Assembly (NCBI RefSeq): GCF_004792415.1
Contig: NZ_CP038853.1
Location: 3,410,001 to 3,474,000 of the forward strand
Length of the DNA: 64,000 nucleotides
Reading direction: 5' to 3'
Source: Pantoea vagans
Lineage (GTDB): Bacteria; Pseudomonadota; Gammaproteobacteria; Enterobacterales; Enterobacteriaceae
Under the pieces are notes generated by a model, which searched no databases, was not told where the DNA came from, and saw only the letters and a program-made list of their open reading frames with translations. A program made the position numbers and the translations under genes. The number at the start of each line of letters is the position of its first letter. Position 1 is the stretch's first letter. Below, piece after piece: positions 1 through 10,067 of the stretch.

Positions 1-912
1 ACGATCGACAGCGAGTCCGGCAACAATGCAGCCAATGCAGAGCATCACGGTGGCGATGCTGTTGGCCTGCAGGGTCAGCGCGGGCGCGATGCCCAGTTGC
101 TTCTGCAGCCAGACCGGCGACATCAGGATCACGACCACAATGCAGGCGGAGAGCAGCCAGGTCAGCAGCATGGAGATGACAATCGACTTTTTATGCTCCG
201 CCAGCACAGTCTTCAGCGGCAGCGTTTCAGCCAGCGCTTTACGCTGCTGCATCTCAACAAAGACCGGCGTCTCATGCAGCCAGCGCCGCAGGTACATGGC
301 GATCAGACCAAATACGCCACCGAGGAAGAACGGAATACGCCAGCCGCCGTCATGAATCGCCTGCTGCGACATCGAGGTATTAATCAGCGTCGCCACCAGC
401 GAGCCCAGTAAAATGCCGATGGTCAGCCCGGCCGTCAGCGTGCCACAGGCGATGCCGATACGTTTGTAAGGCACGTGCTCAGCGACAAACACCCACGCAC
501 CTGGCACTTCACCACCAATCGCCGCACCCTGCAACATCCGCATCAACAGCATCAGCAGTGGCGCAGCAATGCCAATCGTCTGCCAGGTGGGTAAAGCGCC
601 CATCATCAGGGTTGGCAGCGCCATCAGCAGAATACTCAGGCTGAACATCTTTTTGCGTCCGAGCTTATCGCCAAAATGCGCCATCACGATGCCGCCCAGC
701 GGGCGTGCCAGATAGCCTGCGGCAAAAATGGCAAACGTCTGCAGCTGACGCAGCCATTCCGGGATATCGGAGGGAAAGAAGAGCTCGCCAATCACGGTGG
801 CGAAGAAGACAAAGATGATGAAGTCGTAAAATTCCAGCGCGCCGCCCAGCGCGGCCAGCGCCAGGGTTTTGTAATCCTTACCGGTCAGACGCTGTGTGTA
901 AGTCGGATTCAT
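1..912 (-). CDS. MFS transporter, metabolite:H+ symporter (MHS) type, C-terminus cut by window edge
   Basis: Reading the minus strand from the ATG at 912 gives an open frame of about 304 residues that runs off the window start. The N-terminus (MNPTYTQRLTGKDYKTL) leads into ALGGALEFYDFIIFVFFATVIG, then the loop GDKLGRKKMF, the signature of major facilitator superfamily proteins of the ProP/ShiA-like metabolite:H+ symporter group. GGWRIPFFLGG and the following RRWLHETPVF are also typical of that group. Seven or more hydrophobic segments are visible. It sits downstream of mog on the same strand, where E. coli carries the acetate transporter satP, so this is a different gene at that position. The substrate cannot be deduced. 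The family call is firm; the end is missing. Confidence 0.85.
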   Translation of the reverse strand, partial: MNPTYTQRLTGKDYKTLALAALGGALEFYDFIIFVFFATVIGELFFPSDIPEWLRQLQTFAIFAAGYLARPLGGIVMAHFGDKLGRKKMFSLSILLMALPTLMMGALPTWQTIGIAAPLLMLLMRMLQGAAIGGEVPGAWVFVAEHVPYKRIGIACGTLTAGLTIGILLGSLVATLINTSMSQQAIHDGGWRIPFFLGGVFGLIAMYLRRWLHETPVFVEMQQRKALAETLPLKTVLAEHKKSIVISMLLTWLLSACIVVVILMSPVWLQKQLGIAPALTLQANSIATVMLCIGCIVAGLAVDR

Positions 913-1018
913 AATAGTCCAGAGGCAAAAGAGACAAGGTTGTAAAGATACCCTTACTATATCGTCAATCTTTTGCCACACCAGCAGGACTATAGCTTAT
1001 GCCTGAAATGCGGAATAT

Positions 1019-1606
1019 TTAGTTATTTATCTCACGGATGGCGCTTTTAGGCCGAAATGCTGCTACCACGTCGGGATGCGTTTCAACGTAAGGTCCTTCC
1101 AGCAGCTGTAAACAATAAGGTACAGAAGCAAAGATACCGTGAACCTTTACCTTGCCCTGCTCATCCTTCAGCCCTTCCAGCGTCTCTTTGATCGACTTCG
1201 GCTGACCCGGCAGATTGAGAATTAGCGACTGTTTGCGGATTACCCCAACCTGACGCGACAGAATCGCGGTCGGCACGAACTGCAGGCTGATCTGACGCAT
1301 CTGCTCACCAAAGCCGGGCATTTCCCGATCGGCCACGGCCAGGGTGGCATCGGGCGTGACATCGCGTCGGGCCGGACCGGTGCCGCCGGTGGTTAACACC
1401 AGATGGCAAAAGCGTTCATCGACCAGCTCGCAAATGGCGTGCTCAATCATCGGCTGCTCGTCGGGCACCAGCCGGGACTCAATCTCAAACGGGCTGCTGA
1501 TTGCGCTGCCAAGCCAGCTCTCCAGCGCGGGGATCCCCTGATCCTGATAGATGCCGTTCGCGGCGCGATCGGAGACCGAGATCAGGCCAATGCGTAATGT
1601 ATTCAT
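1019..1606 (-). CDS. mog: Molybdopterin adenylyltransferase Mog
   Basis: Mog adenylylates molybdopterin, activating it for molybdenum insertion in cytoplasmic molybdenum cofactor synthesis. The 195-residue product matches the E. coli length and keeps the MoaB/Mog fold motifs: GLISVSDRAANGIYQDQG at the N-terminus, LVLTTGGTGPARRDVTPDAT in the middle and LNLPGQPKSIKETLEG towards the C-terminus. The ATG at 1606 gives the expected MNTLRIGL start. It lies downstream of talB on the same strand, the arrangement known in E. coli. The 125-bp gap to talB shows no strong terminator, so co-transcription is possible. Confidence 0.97.
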   Translation of the reverse strand: MNTLRIGLISVSDRAANGIYQDQGIPALESWLGSAISSPFEIESRLVPDEQPMIEHAICELVDERFCHLVLTTGGTGPARRDVTPDATLAVADREMPGFGEQMRQISLQFVPTAILSRQVGVIRKQSLILNLPGQPKSIKETLEGLKDEQGKVKVHGIFASVPYCLQLLEGPYVETHPDVVAAFRPKSAIREINN

Positions 1607-1731
1607 GATGAGCTTCGCTGTGATTTACCGCGGTGCGGTGGAGTAAAAGGGGAATAGCAGAAAGGATAATATAAAGTGAAAGGGTCGGAAAAGAGAAAAC
1701 CGTGGCAGCCTGCGCCGCCACGGTCAGCAGA

Positions 1732-2685
1732 TTACAGCAGTTCTGCCAGCATCTTCTCAAGTTTGCCCTGATCAACGGCAAAGTTGCGGATACCTTCTGC
1801 CAGCTTAGCCACCGCCATTGGATCCTGGTTGTGCTGCCACAGGAACTCAGACTCGGTCATGCGGGCCGGACGCGCTTTCACTTCGCCGCTGTAGCTCAGT
1901 TTACGCTCCAGGGTCCCTTCGCTCTCTGCCAGCTCTTTCAGCAGCGCAGGCGAAATGGTCAGTCGGTCACAGCCAGCCAGCTCAATGATTTCGCCGACGT
2001 TACGGAAGCTCGCGCCCATCACCACGGTTTCATAGCCGTGCTGCTTGTAGTAGTTGTAGATTTCAGAGACTGAAACCACACCTGGATCTTCGTGCGCGGC
2101 ATACTCTTTCTTATCGGTGTTGGCTTTGTACCAGTCGAGAATACGGCCAACGAACGGAGAGATCAGGAACACGCCCGCTTCGGCACAGGCACGCGCCTGA
2201 GCAAAGGAGAACAGCAGGGTCAGGTTACAGTTGATACCCTCTTTTTCCAGCTGCTCTGCAGCGCGGATTCCCTGCCAGGTAGAGGCCAGTTTGATCAGAA
2301 TGCGGTCATTGCTGATACCGGCATCGTTGTAAAGTTTGATCAGGCTGCGGGCTTTCGCGATGCTGCCTTCAGTGTCGTAAGAGAGACGCGCATCGACTTC
2401 AGTCGAGATACGGCCTGGGATCAGTTTCAGAATTTCCAGACCAATGTTCACGGCCAGCTTGTCAGAAACCAGCTGCAGCTGCTCTTCTTTGTTGCTGCTC
2501 TGCTCACGCGCCCAGCCGATCGCTTCATCGATCAGTTTACGGTATTCAGGGATTTGTGCGGCGTTAAGAATCAGAGAAGGGTTGGTGGTAGCGTCCTGCG
2601 GCTGATACAGCTTCATAGCTGCGATATCACCGGTGTCGGCGACGACGGTGGTGAGCTGGCGCAGGGAGGTAAGTTTGTCCGTCAT
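1732..2685 (-). CDS. talB: Transaldolase B
   Basis: Transaldolase transfers a dihydroxyacetone unit between sedoheptulose-7-phosphate and glyceraldehyde-3-phosphate in the non-oxidative pentose phosphate pathway. The product is 317 residues, the usual length of the TalB/TalA group. It starts [20 protein letters not shown] and contains ATTNPSL, the region [19 protein letters not shown] with the Schiff-base lysine, and [10 protein letters not shown]. Same strand as mog, and divergent from yaaA across a 209-bp intergenic region. Its place beside yaaA and the thr operon argues for talB rather than talA. Confidence 0.97.
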   Translation of the reverse strand: MTDKLTSLRQLTTVVADTGDIAAMKLYQPQDATTNPSLILNAAQIPEYRKLIDEAIGWAREQSSNKEEQLQLVSDKLAVNIGLEILKLIPGRISTEVDARLSYDTEGSIAKARSLIKLYNDAGISNDRILIKLASTWQGIRAAEQLEKEGINCNLTLLFSFAQARACAEAGVFLISPFVGRILDWYKANTDKKEYAAHEDPGVVSVSEIYNYYKQHGYETVVMGASFRNVGEIIELAGCDRLTISPALLKELAESEGTLERKLSYSGEVKARPARMTESEFLWQHNQDPMAVAKLAEGIRNFAVDQGKLEKMLAELL

Positions 2686-2894
2686 GTTCTTTTCTCTTAG
2701 TTAACTGTCAGTGTGAAAAAAGGCTGTTGGGATAATATCACGCGCCAACGGTGGCGCAAGGTCAGGGAATGCCGTTTACGATAGCGCGAACAAATAGGTG
2801 TGATTCGTCATTCTTTGCGGCTTTTTTGGTACACTGCAAAGCCTGATAAGCAGCCAATGCCCTGTTAAACCAGGCATTAACCGAGGAAGCAACA

Positions 2895-3668
2895 ATGTTG
2901 ATGGTGATCTCTCCTGCCAAGACGCTCGATTATGAAAGCCCGCTGGCGACCACGCGTTTTACCCAGCCTGCGCTGTTAGAAAAATCACAACAGCTGATTG
3001 AGATTGCGCGCGATCTGTCACCCGCCAGCATCGCCTCGTTAATGGGTATCAGCGACAAACTGGCGCACCTCAATGCCGAACGGTTTAACAGCTGGCAACC
3101 CGATTTTTCTCCGCAGAATGCCCGTCAGGCCATTCTGGCGTTCAAAGGAGATGTCTACACGGGTCTGCAGGCCGAAACCTTCAGTGATGAGGATTTCAGC
3201 TTTGCTCAGCAGCACCTGCGCATGCTGTCAGGCCTGTATGGCGTGCTGCGTCCGCTCGATCTCATGCAGCCTTACCGGCTGGAGATGGGGATTCGCCTGG
3301 CGAATCCGGCGGGCAAAGATCTTTACACCTTCTGGGGCGATCTCATCACTGAAACGCTGAATGCCGCGCTGGCAGAACAGGGTGATGAGGTACTGATTAA
3401 CCTCGCCTCGGACGAATATTTCAGAGCAGTTAAGCCGAAGACGCTGAAGGCACAAATGATTAAGCCGGTATTCCTCAACGAGAAGAACGGCAGCTACAAA
3501 GTGATTAGCTTCTATGCCAAAAAGGCGCGTGGATTGATGAGCCGCTATGTGATTCAGCAGCGCCTGACAAAGCCGGAGCAGCTTAAGGCGTTTGATCTGG
3601 ATGGCTATCGTTTTGATGCGGCCAGCAGCAGCGAGAGCGAGCTGGTCTTTAAGCGCGCGGAGCAGTAG
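2895..3668 (+). CDS. yaaA: Peroxide stress protein YaaA (UPF0246)
   Basis: The 257-residue product begins [20 protein letters not shown], the hallmark of the YaaA/UPF0246 family, and has the conserved [21 protein letters not shown] block at about residues 112–132. In E. coli YaaA limits intracellular unincorporated iron during hydrogen peroxide stress and belongs to the OxyR regulon; that role is taken from the family. A ribosome binding site (GAGGAAG) precedes the ATG at 2895. The gene is divergent from talB and convergent with thrC, as in E. coli. E. coli yaaX, between thrC and yaaA, is absent here. Confidence 0.95.
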   Translation: MLMVISPAKTLDYESPLATTRFTQPALLEKSQQLIEIARDLSPASIASLMGISDKLAHLNAERFNSWQPDFSPQNARQAILAFKGDVYTGLQAETFSDEDFSFAQQHLRMLSGLYGVLRPLDLMQPYRLEMGIRLANPAGKDLYTFWGDLITETLNAALAEQGDEVLINLASDEYFRAVKPKTLKAQMIKPVFLNEKNGSYKVISFYAKKARGLMSRYVIQQRLTKPEQLKAFDLDGYRFDAASSSESELVFKRAEQ

Positions 3669-3696
3669 TACCCCGCGCGAAATGTACTCTCTGCAA

Positions 3697-3723
3697 ATGG
3701 GCTTCCCGTCACCGGGAAGCCAT
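3697..3723. terminator. Bidirectional hairpin between yaaA and thrC
   Basis: The short gap between the convergent genes yaaA and thrC contains an inverted repeat with arms CTTCCCG and CGGGAAG around the loop TCAC, extended by ATGG/CCAT after one bulged G. There is no long T-run on either side, so termination may be weak or may depend on other factors. Confidence 0.6.
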
Positions 3724-3731
3724 TCACAGTA

Positions 3732-5015
3732 CTACTTCAGCAGGAACGCACGCAGTGAGGCGAAGTCCGCCTTCATCTCGTGCGACAGCAGCGGCAGATC
3801 GGCACGCTCCGCTAACTCTGGCGGCAGCGTCAGGGTCTGTTCAAGGATCGCTTCCACGCTTTCGCGGAATTTCGCAGGGTGCGCGGTCCCAAGGAACACA
3901 CCATATTCCCCTTCCTGCAGCTGATCGCGCAGCAGACGCCAGGCGATGGCAGCATGCGGCTCAGAAACATAGCCAATTTCAGCCAGTTCACGCATTGCGG
4001 CGCGCGTGGTCTCATCAGAGACCGCACCACAGGCGAGATCGGTTAAGCGCCAGGTTTTACGGCGGAACAGCTCTTCCACACGCGGCCAGTTGTTCGGCTG
4101 GCTGACGTCCATCGCATTCGACAGTGTAGAGACCGTCAGGTTAGGCTGCCATTCGCCGTTGCCCAGGAAGCGCGGCACCGTGTCATTGGCGTTGGTGGCG
4201 GCGATAAAGCGCTTGATCGGCAGGCCCAGCGATTTCGCCAGCAGACCGGCGGTCAAATCACCAAAGTTGCCGCTCGGCACGGAGACCACCAGCTGATTAC
4301 GTTTTTCCTGCGGCAGCTGCGCGACCGCTTCAAAGTAGTAGCAGATTTGCGCCAGCAGGCGGCTGATGTTGATAGAGTTCGCCGAGTTCAGACCAATCGT
4401 CTTTTTCAGCTCTTCATCATCAAATGCCTGTTTCACCAGCGACTGGCAGGCATCGAAATCGCCGTCGATAGCGATAGTTTCAATGTTGCCGCCCAGGGTG
4501 CAGAAGAGTTTCTCCTGCAGCGGACTGATTTTGCCCTGCGGATAGAGGATCACCACACGCACGTTCTTCATGCCGTAGAACGCGTGCGCCACGGCCGCAC
4601 CGGTATCACCGGAGGTGGCGGTCAGAATAGTGATCTGCTCATCTGAGCCTGAGACATACGACAGCATCTGCGCCATGAAACGGCCGCCGAAGTCTTTAAA
4701 CGCCAGCGTCGGACCGTGGAACAGCTCCAGACAGGCGATATCTTCGCTGACGGCTTTCACCGGGGCCGGAAAAGCAAAAGCGGCTTTAACACGCTCATGC
4801 AGCTGATGGGCCGGAATCTCGTCGCCAATGAAAGCCGAGAGAATTTTGCTGCTGCGGCTGACAAAATCCATCTCCAGCATCGCGTCGATGTCGGTCAGTT
4901 CAAACTCTGGCAGTTCCAGCGGAAAGAACAAACCCTGCTGCGATCCCAGACCCTGTTTCACCGCCTGGGCGAAGCTGACCTGCTCGTTGTGATCCTTAAG
5001 ATTGTAGAGTTTCAT
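3732..5015 (-). CDS. thrC: Threonine synthase
   Basis: ThrC is the PLP enzyme that converts O-phosphohomoserine to threonine, the last step of the pathway. The product is 427 residues (E. coli 428). It begins MKLYNLKDHNEQVSFAQAV and shows the PLP-lysine region GPTLAFKDFGGRFMAQ near residues 103–118, the phosphate-binding loop ATSGDTGAAVAHAF and SVPSGNFGDLTAGL. It is the last gene of the thrLABC operon; thrB ends three bases before its ATG at 5015, consistent with translational coupling. Confidence 0.98.
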   Translation of the reverse strand: MKLYNLKDHNEQVSFAQAVKQGLGSQQGLFFPLELPEFELTDIDAMLEMDFVSRSSKILSAFIGDEIPAHQLHERVKAAFAFPAPVKAVSEDIACLELFHGPTLAFKDFGGRFMAQMLSYVSGSDEQITILTATSGDTGAAVAHAFYGMKNVRVVILYPQGKISPLQEKLFCTLGGNIETIAIDGDFDACQSLVKQAFDDEELKKTIGLNSANSINISRLLAQICYYFEAVAQLPQEKRNQLVVSVPSGNFGDLTAGLLAKSLGLPIKRFIAATNANDTVPRFLGNGEWQPNLTVSTLSNAMDVSQPNNWPRVEELFRRKTWRLTDLACGAVSDETTRAAMRELAEIGYVSEPHAAIAWRLLRDQLQEGEYGVFLGTAHPAKFRESVEAILEQTLTLPPELAERADLPLLSHEMKADFASLRAFLLK

Positions 5016-5018
5016 GCG

Positions 5019-5948
5019 TTATCCCAATTGTCGTGCGCCAGCCGTGTCGAGACGGCAGATATGGACGAAGCCTTCATCATTCTGCAGATAGTGCTGGCTC
5101 AGCCAGTCAGCCATCCGCTGTGCCGTTTCCATCTGATTGCAAACGGCGAAAAGTGTCGGACCAGAGCCGGAGATGCCGCACGCCAGTGCGCCAATCTCTT
5201 TCGCGGCCTGCCGCGCCTCGGCGAAGCCTGGCAGCAGCCGGGTCCGGTAAGGTTCGGCAATCACATCCTGCATAAGTTTAGCTGCCAGCTGCGGCTGACG
5301 CGTATGGCAGGCGTGAATGAAGCCGGCCAGCAGGCGGCCATGCTTAATACAGTCCTCTTTGCGGTACTGCGCCGGTAAAATGGCGCGCGCTTCGGCAGTC
5401 GACACTTTAATGCCCGGATAGGCCATCACCCACAGCCAGTCGTCAAAGCCCGGCACCGCCTGGCTGATGATGTCATTTTCCTGCAGCATCAGCTGAATGC
5501 CGCCGAGGAAGCAGGGAGCGACATTATCATAATGTACGCTGCCGGAGATCCGCCCTTCCAGCTCACCCATCAGCGTCAGTAGCGTGCTGTCGCTGAGTGG
5601 CTTGCCGCAGAACTCATTCATCGCCATTAAACCGGCCACTACCGAGCAGGCGCTGGATCCCAGACCGGAGCCGATGGGCATATTCTTCTCCAGGGTCATC
5701 GCCACCGGGATCTCTTTGCCAATCGCCTCGCAGAAACGCTGCCAGCACTGATAAACGATATTCTCTTTAGGATCGGCAGGCAGCTTACTGACAAAACGTC
5801 CGGCGTTGGTCAGTGAAAACTGCTCTGCCGCTTCAACGGAGACGCAGTCACCCAGCAGGGAGCCATCTACCGGCGAAACCGCCGCGCCCAGCACATCGAA
5901 GCCGACGCTGACGTTACCAATCGAGGCAGGTGCGTAAATTTTTACCAT
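5019..5948 (-). CDS. thrB: Homoserine kinase
   Basis: A GHMP-family kinase that phosphorylates homoserine with ATP in threonine synthesis. The glycine-rich ATP loop is [18 protein letters not shown] at about residues 85–102, and the C-terminal motif is [13 protein letters not shown]. The ATG at 5948 ([21 protein letters not shown], 309 residues) is preferred over an upstream ATG at 5969 because it matches the family start and lies just after the thrA stop with a 2-bp gap. The upstream start would lie inside thrA. Middle gene of the thr operon. Confidence 0.97.
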   Translation of the reverse strand: MVKIYAPASIGNVSVGFDVLGAAVSPVDGSLLGDCVSVEAAEQFSLTNAGRFVSKLPADPKENIVYQCWQRFCEAIGKEIPVAMTLEKNMPIGSGLGSSACSVVAGLMAMNEFCGKPLSDSTLLTLMGELEGRISGSVHYDNVAPCFLGGIQLMLQENDIISQAVPGFDDWLWVMAYPGIKVSTAEARAILPAQYRKEDCIKHGRLLAGFIHACHTRQPQLAAKLMQDVIAEPYRTRLLPGFAEARQAAKEIGALACGISGSGPTLFAVCNQMETAQRMADWLSQHYLQNDEGFVHICRLDTAGARQLG

Positions 5949-5950
5949 GA

Positions 5951-8413
5951 TTAAACTCCCAACTTCCATGACAGCGTGCGCAGCAGATCGGCAAAGACAC
6001 CGGCCGCTGTGACATCATTTCCTGCACCGTATCCGCGCAGCACCAGCGGAATCGGCTGATAGTAGCGGCTGTAAAACGCCAGGGCGTTTTCGCCGTTTTT
6101 CACTTTATAGAGCGGATCGTTGCCGTCAACGGCGTCGATCTTCACTTTGCAGACACCGCCCTCTTCAATCACGCCCACGTAGCGCAGGACTTTGCCCTCA
6201 TTCTGCGCCTGTGCAACGCGGTCGGCAAAGGCGTTATCCAGCTCAGGCAGACGCTGCATAAACTGCTCCACATCCTGAATGTCGACCAGGCTGGCGGGCA
6301 GCAGCGGCTCAATCTCAATATCACTCAGCTCCAGCTGATGGCCTGCTTCGCGTGCCAGAATCAGCAGCTTACGCGCCACATCGGTGCCAGCGAGATCGTC
6401 ACGCGGATCGGGCTCGGTAAAGCCCATCTCACACGCCATGTTCGTTGCCTGCGACAGCGAAACCCCTTCATCCAGCTTGCCGAAGATGAACGACAGCGAT
6501 CCCGAAAGGATACCGGAGAAGCGCAGCAGTTCATCACCCGCGTTCATCAGGTTCTGCAGGTTTTCGATCACCGGCAGCCCGGCCCCGACGTTGGTATCAT
6601 AAAGGAATTTACGACGCGATTTGGCGGCGGCGGCGCGCATCTGCTGATAGTAATTCCAGGAGGAGGTGTTGGCCTTTTTGTTCGGCGTCACCACGTGGAA
6701 GCCCTCGCTGAGGAAATCCGCGTACTGATCGGCAACGGCCTGGCTGGAGGTACAATCCACAATGACCGGATTAAGCAGGTGATACTCTTTCACCAGGCGG
6801 GTCAGGCGTCCGAGATTGAACGGCTCTTTCGCTTCGGCGAGTGCCGCCTGCCAGTTGCTTAAATCAATGCCGTGGACGTTTGTTAACAGCGCATGCGAGT
6901 TCGCAATGCCGCAGACCCGCAGGTCAATATGCTTCTGCTTCAGCCACGCCTGCTGGCGATGTAACTGATCCAGCAGCGCTCCGCCGACACCGCCGACACC
7001 GACCACAAACACTTCGATCACCTGATCGGTGGCGAACAGCATCTGATGCACCACGCGCACGCCGGTGATCACTTCATCATTATTTACCACCACCGAGATA
7101 GAGCGCTCCGAGGAGCCCTGTGCGATCGCCACGATATTGATATTGGCGCGTGCCAGCGCCGAGAAGAATTTCGCTGAGATGCCACGCAGGGTACGCATGC
7201 CATCGCCCACCACCGAAATCACCGCCAGGTTTTCAATGATATCCAGCGGATCCAGCAGGCCATCTTTCAGCTCAAGATAGAACTCTTCTTCCAGCACGTG
7301 ACGCGCCCGCGCCAGCTCGCTCTGCGGCACGCAGAAACTGATGCTGTATTCGGAAGAGGATTGAGTGATCAGCACCACCGAGATACCGGTGCGCGACATC
7401 GCCGCGAAGACTCTGGCCGCCATCCCGACCATCCCTTTCATGCCGGGACCGGAGACGTTGACCATCGCCATATTATTCAGGTTGGTGATGCCTTTAACCG
7501 GGCTCTCATCCTGTTCGCCTTCGGCACCAATCAGCGTGCCGGGCGCCTGCGGATTGGCGGTGTTTTTGATCAGGCACGGGATCTGGAACTGGGCAATCGG
7601 CGCGATGGTGCGGGGATGCAGCACCTTGGCACCGAAATAGGAGAGCTCCATCGCCTCCTGATAGGACATTGACTTCAGCAGGCGTGCATCCGGCACCTGA
7701 CGCGGATCGCAGGTATAGACGCCATCCACATCGGTCCAGATTTCGCAGCAGTCGGCGCGCAGACAGGCGGCCAGCACAGCTGCTGAATAATCGGAGCCAT
7801 TACGGCCCAGCACTACCAGCTCGCCGCGCTCGTTACCGGCGGTAAAGCCAGCCATCAGGATCATGTTCTGCGGCGGGATTTGACTCGCTTCAATACGGCG
7901 GGTTGATTCAGGGATATCGACAGTGGATTCGAGGTAGTGGCCGACCGCCAGCAATTTCTCGACCGGATCAATCACGCTGACCTCATGACCGCGCGCCTGC
8001 AGCAGCGCTTCCATGATTGCAATCGAGAGTTTTTCACCACGACAGATAATCGCTGCGTTGACGCTGTCCGGGCACTGGCCCAGCAGGCTGATGCCGTGCA
8101 GTACCTGCTTCAGCTGCGCAAACTCCAGGTCAACGCGGGTTTTCAGTCGATCGAACTCAAAGCCCGGCTGCGCGGCTGCGAGCCCCTGCAGCAGCTCGCT
8201 GAAGATGCGTTCGGCGTCGCTGATATTCGGCAAAGCGTCCTGACCACTGATGGTTTTTTCAATCATCGCCACCAGATGGTTGGTGATCTTCGCAGGTGCA
8301 GAGAGCACGGTTGCAACCTGTCCTTGTTGCGCATTGCTTTCCAGAATGTCAGCGACGCGAAGGAAACGCTCCGCATTCGCTACCGAGGTCCCGCCGAATT
8401 TCAGCACTCGCAT
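5951..8413 (-). CDS. thrA: Bifunctional aspartokinase I / homoserine dehydrogenase I
   Basis: This 820-residue fusion catalyses the first and third steps of threonine synthesis and is the threonine-sensitive isozyme in enterobacteria. The aspartokinase domain opens with [17 protein letters not shown] and holds [14 protein letters not shown] at about 203–216. Two ACT regulatory segments follow (about 310–460, with [16 protein letters not shown] and [19 protein letters not shown]). The homoserine dehydrogenase domain starts near 465 with the Rossmann motif [15 protein letters not shown] and contains [26 protein letters not shown] and [15 protein letters not shown]. First enzyme gene of the attenuated thr operon, directly downstream of the attenuator. 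Confidence 0.98.
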   Translation of the reverse strand: MRVLKFGGTSVANAERFLRVADILESNAQQGQVATVLSAPAKITNHLVAMIEKTISGQDALPNISDAERIFSELLQGLAAAQPGFEFDRLKTRVDLEFAQLKQVLHGISLLGQCPDSVNAAIICRGEKLSIAIMEALLQARGHEVSVIDPVEKLLAVGHYLESTVDIPESTRRIEASQIPPQNMILMAGFTAGNERGELVVLGRNGSDYSAAVLAACLRADCCEIWTDVDGVYTCDPRQVPDARLLKSMSYQEAMELSYFGAKVLHPRTIAPIAQFQIPCLIKNTANPQAPGTLIGAEGEQDESPVKGITNLNNMAMVNVSGPGMKGMVGMAARVFAAMSRTGISVVLITQSSSEYSISFCVPQSELARARHVLEEEFYLELKDGLLDPLDIIENLAVISVVGDGMRTLRGISAKFFSALARANINIVAIAQGSSERSISVVVNNDEVITGVRVVHQMLFATDQVIEVFVVGVGGVGGALLDQLHRQQAWLKQKHIDLRVCGIANSHALLTNVHGIDLSNWQAALAEAKEPFNLGRLTRLVKEYHLLNPVIVDCTSSQAVADQYADFLSEGFHVVTPNKKANTSSWNYYQQMRAAAAKSRRKFLYDTNVGAGLPVIENLQNLMNAGDELLRFSGILSGSLSFIFGKLDEGVSLSQATNMACEMGFTEPDPRDDLAGTDVARKLLILAREAGHQLELSDIEIEPLLPASLVDIQDVEQFMQRLPELDNAFADRVAQAQNEGKVLRYVGVIEEGGVCKVKIDAVDGNDPLYKVKNGENALAFYSRYYQPIPLVLRGYGAGNDVTAAGVFADLLRTLSWKLGV

Positions 8414-8440
8414 AATATTAACTCTCCTGAATTTAAGCCG

Positions 8441-8473
8441 AAAAAAAAGCCCGCACTGTTTAGGTGCGGGCTT
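8441..8473 (-). terminator. thr operon attenuator
   Basis: On the minus strand, between the thrL stop codon and thrA, lies a perfect 10-bp hairpin with arms AAGCCCGCAC and GTGCGGGCTT and a 7-nt loop, followed by a run of eight T residues. This is a textbook intrinsic terminator in the position of the E. coli thr attenuator. Its 5' arm can also pair with the GCGGGC just before the end of thrL, which fits attenuation by ribosome stalling in the leader. Confidence 0.93.
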
Positions 8474-8496
8474 GTTTTCTGTTTTTCCTGTATGCG

Positions 8497-8565
8497 TCAG
8501 CCCGCACCGTTACCTGAGGTAATGGTGGTGGTAATAATTGTGGTGTTCAGGCTGATTTTACGCAT
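8497..8565 (-). CDS. thrL: thr operon leader peptide ThrL
   Basis: A 22-codon frame on the minus strand reads [22 protein letters not shown] and ends with TGA. It has six Thr and four Ile codons and shares the GNGAG end with E. coli ThrL ([21 protein letters not shown], from memory). It sits just upstream of an intrinsic terminator and thrA, so the assignment is secure. Stalling at the Thr/Ile codons under amino-acid shortage would favour the antiterminator and let transcription continue into thrABC. Compared with E. coli it has fewer threonine codons and carries Leu-Asn after Ser5. Confidence 0.95.
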   Translation of the reverse strand: MRKISLNTTIITTTITSGNGAG

Positions 8566-8610
8566 TTAGATTTATTTTCTGTCTGTTTTTGTCTGTCCGT
8601 CTTGCTTCCA

Positions 8611-8639
8611 GAAGTAAAGCAAAGCGCACATTATGTCAA
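8611..8639 (-). promoter_or_regulatory. Probable sigma-70 promoter of thrLABC
   Basis: On the minus strand a consensus -35 TTGACA (8639–8634) is followed after 16–17 bp by a weak -10 (TTACTT or TACTTC, about 8617–8611). It lies about 46 bp upstream of the thrL start. Assignment rests on position and the perfect -35. Confidence 0.55.
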
Positions 8640-8753
8640 CCCGATTTGTCCGGCGGACAGTTTTCCACCACTGCGCACAGCCTCCGATCAAACCGTAAAA
8701 CGCTGCTCGATCGTTTGCAATGCAGACATTCCCTGCGATCTGTTGCTGTAAAA

Positions 8754-9458
8754 TCAACTTTTTGCCGAGGATTTATCTGTGAGTTTTTTTTCAATATCGT
8801 GCAGCAGACGATGCAGCATCGCGCTGTCACGCTGTTCCAGCAGACCCACCCGCTGATCGATCCAGTCTGAGAGTTTCTCATCATCACTGACGTCGAGCTG
8901 CGCCAGCAGCTGATGGAAACGCTGACGCAGCGCCTGCAGCTGCTGCCCGTCGGCGGCTGACGCGACCGGCGCTTCAACCTGATTCAGCTTCGACAGCTGA
9001 TAGCAGTAGACCATCACCGCCTGACCGAGATTCAGTGAGGGATAGTCATTTGCCATCGGGATGCCGGTGAGCAGATCGACCTGCTCCAGCTCCTCGTTGG
9101 TCAGCCCGCTATCTTCGCGGCCAAACACCAGCGCCATGCTGTTGACCCACTGACGCTTTTCCAGCAGTTGCGTTTCAACCTGTTCGGGTGTGGCGTAGTA
9201 ACGGAACTTTGCCCGGCTGCGCGCCGTCGTCGCGACCGAAAAATCGATATCTGCTAAAGCCTCGGCCAGGGTAGCAAAGGTCTGAACATTATCGAGGATC
9301 TCACCCGCGCCATGGGCTACCCGGCGCGCTGCCGGATCCTGCCAGGCGTCGCTGGCAACGATGCGCAGCTGGCTGAATCCCATGGTTTTCATGGCACGCG
9401 CCGCAGCGCCGATATTTTCTGGCCGCGCGGGCGAGACGAGAATCAGGGGAAAAAGCAT
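8754..9458 (-). CDS. yjtD: tRNA/rRNA methyltransferase of the SPOUT superfamily (YjtD/LasT)
   Basis: The product starting MLFPLILVSPARPENIGAAARAMKTMGFSQLRIV is a SpoU/TrmJ-type SPOUT methyltransferase. The family motifs are the N-terminal PARPENIGAAARAM, VFGREDSGLTNEEL at about 113–126, and the knot-forming PSLNLGQAVMVYCY at about 144–157. The start at 9458 (234 residues) is chosen over one at 9491 because it matches E. coli LasT (228 residues). The RNA target is not established from sequence. The gene lies between thrL and arcA as in E. coli, on the thr strand and divergent from arcA. Confidence 0.9.
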   Translation of the reverse strand: MLFPLILVSPARPENIGAAARAMKTMGFSQLRIVASDAWQDPAARRVAHGAGEILDNVQTFATLAEALADIDFSVATTARSRAKFRYYATPEQVETQLLEKRQWVNSMALVFGREDSGLTNEELEQVDLLTGIPMANDYPSLNLGQAVMVYCYQLSKLNQVEAPVASAADGQQLQALRQRFHQLLAQLDVSDDEKLSDWIDQRVGLLEQRDSAMLHRLLHDIEKKLTDKSSAKS

Positions 9459-10067
9459 ATTTATTCCATTGGTCCATTTACATAACGCCATATTAACATG
9501 GCTGTTAATGATTCAGTTGTCAGAAGGTAATAAGAAAATCGGGTGTTAACAATGTTAAAACCAGTGAAAAGTGATGTCCTGAATATTTTTATCGCCGAAA
9601 CCAGCCTTATTAAAGAAAGCATTATTAATCTATTTAACTTCAAAGAGATAGAATGTGATTACCCACTAGTTTCATTTTGGGTCACAAGCGCAATAAATGT
9701 AACGAAAATGATGCTTTTTGTGAGCTAAACAGGCAATCTGCGAGAAGTTTTTCACAAAAGTGTTAACGTGCTACAATTGCATTTGATATAAGTCAACGAA
9801 GCGTTGTTTTTATGCTTATCGGTTGTAGTTGGTGCTGTTAGGTTGCTGTTAATACAGTTAGGATATGCGCCATTATCATTAACGCCCGGGGCATGCAATT
9901 TTCATCCTGACTGGCTGAGCTAAACCTGTTGTTGACGTTGATAGATGGCTTATCAAAATATGATTTCGTACAACGGTTCAGCGCGGCCCGCCGCTCTCGA
10001 TGATGGAGAACGCCATACCGCTGTACGCCCTGTTTTCAATTTGTTGGCAAATTTTAGGTAGCTAAAC
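9459..10067. other. Long non-coding regulatory region upstream of arcA
   Basis: These 609 bp separate the divergent genes yjtD and arcA. The first 250 bp are AT-rich. The stretch from about 9762 on resembles the E. coli arcA upstream region as I recall it, including an FNR-type site at 9783–9796 and a promoter-like TTGACG at 9932. No convincing gene was found; a short frame at 9543–9728 has no recognisable relatives or codon signature. Confidence 0.6.
9783..9796. promoter_or_regulatory. FNR-type binding site upstream of arcA
   Basis: TTGAT-ATAA-GTCAA matches the FNR consensus TTGAT-N4-ATCAA at 9 of 10 positions. Anaerobic activation of arcA by FNR is established in E. coli, and this site lies in the conserved part of the arcA leader region, about 270 bp before the start codon. 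Confidence 0.65.

Noticed and set aside
9543..9728. Small plus-strand frame upstream of arcA
   Set aside because: It needs a GTG start, has no recognisable family and lies in AT-rich spacer with chance open frames.
9838..9975. Minus-strand trace resembling E. coli YjjY (SINVNN and an ILTVLTAT end)
   Set aside because: The frame lacks an in-frame ATG at the N-terminus and the similarity is confined to stretches that match the arcA promoter DNA. Conservation of regulatory DNA explains it better than a gene.
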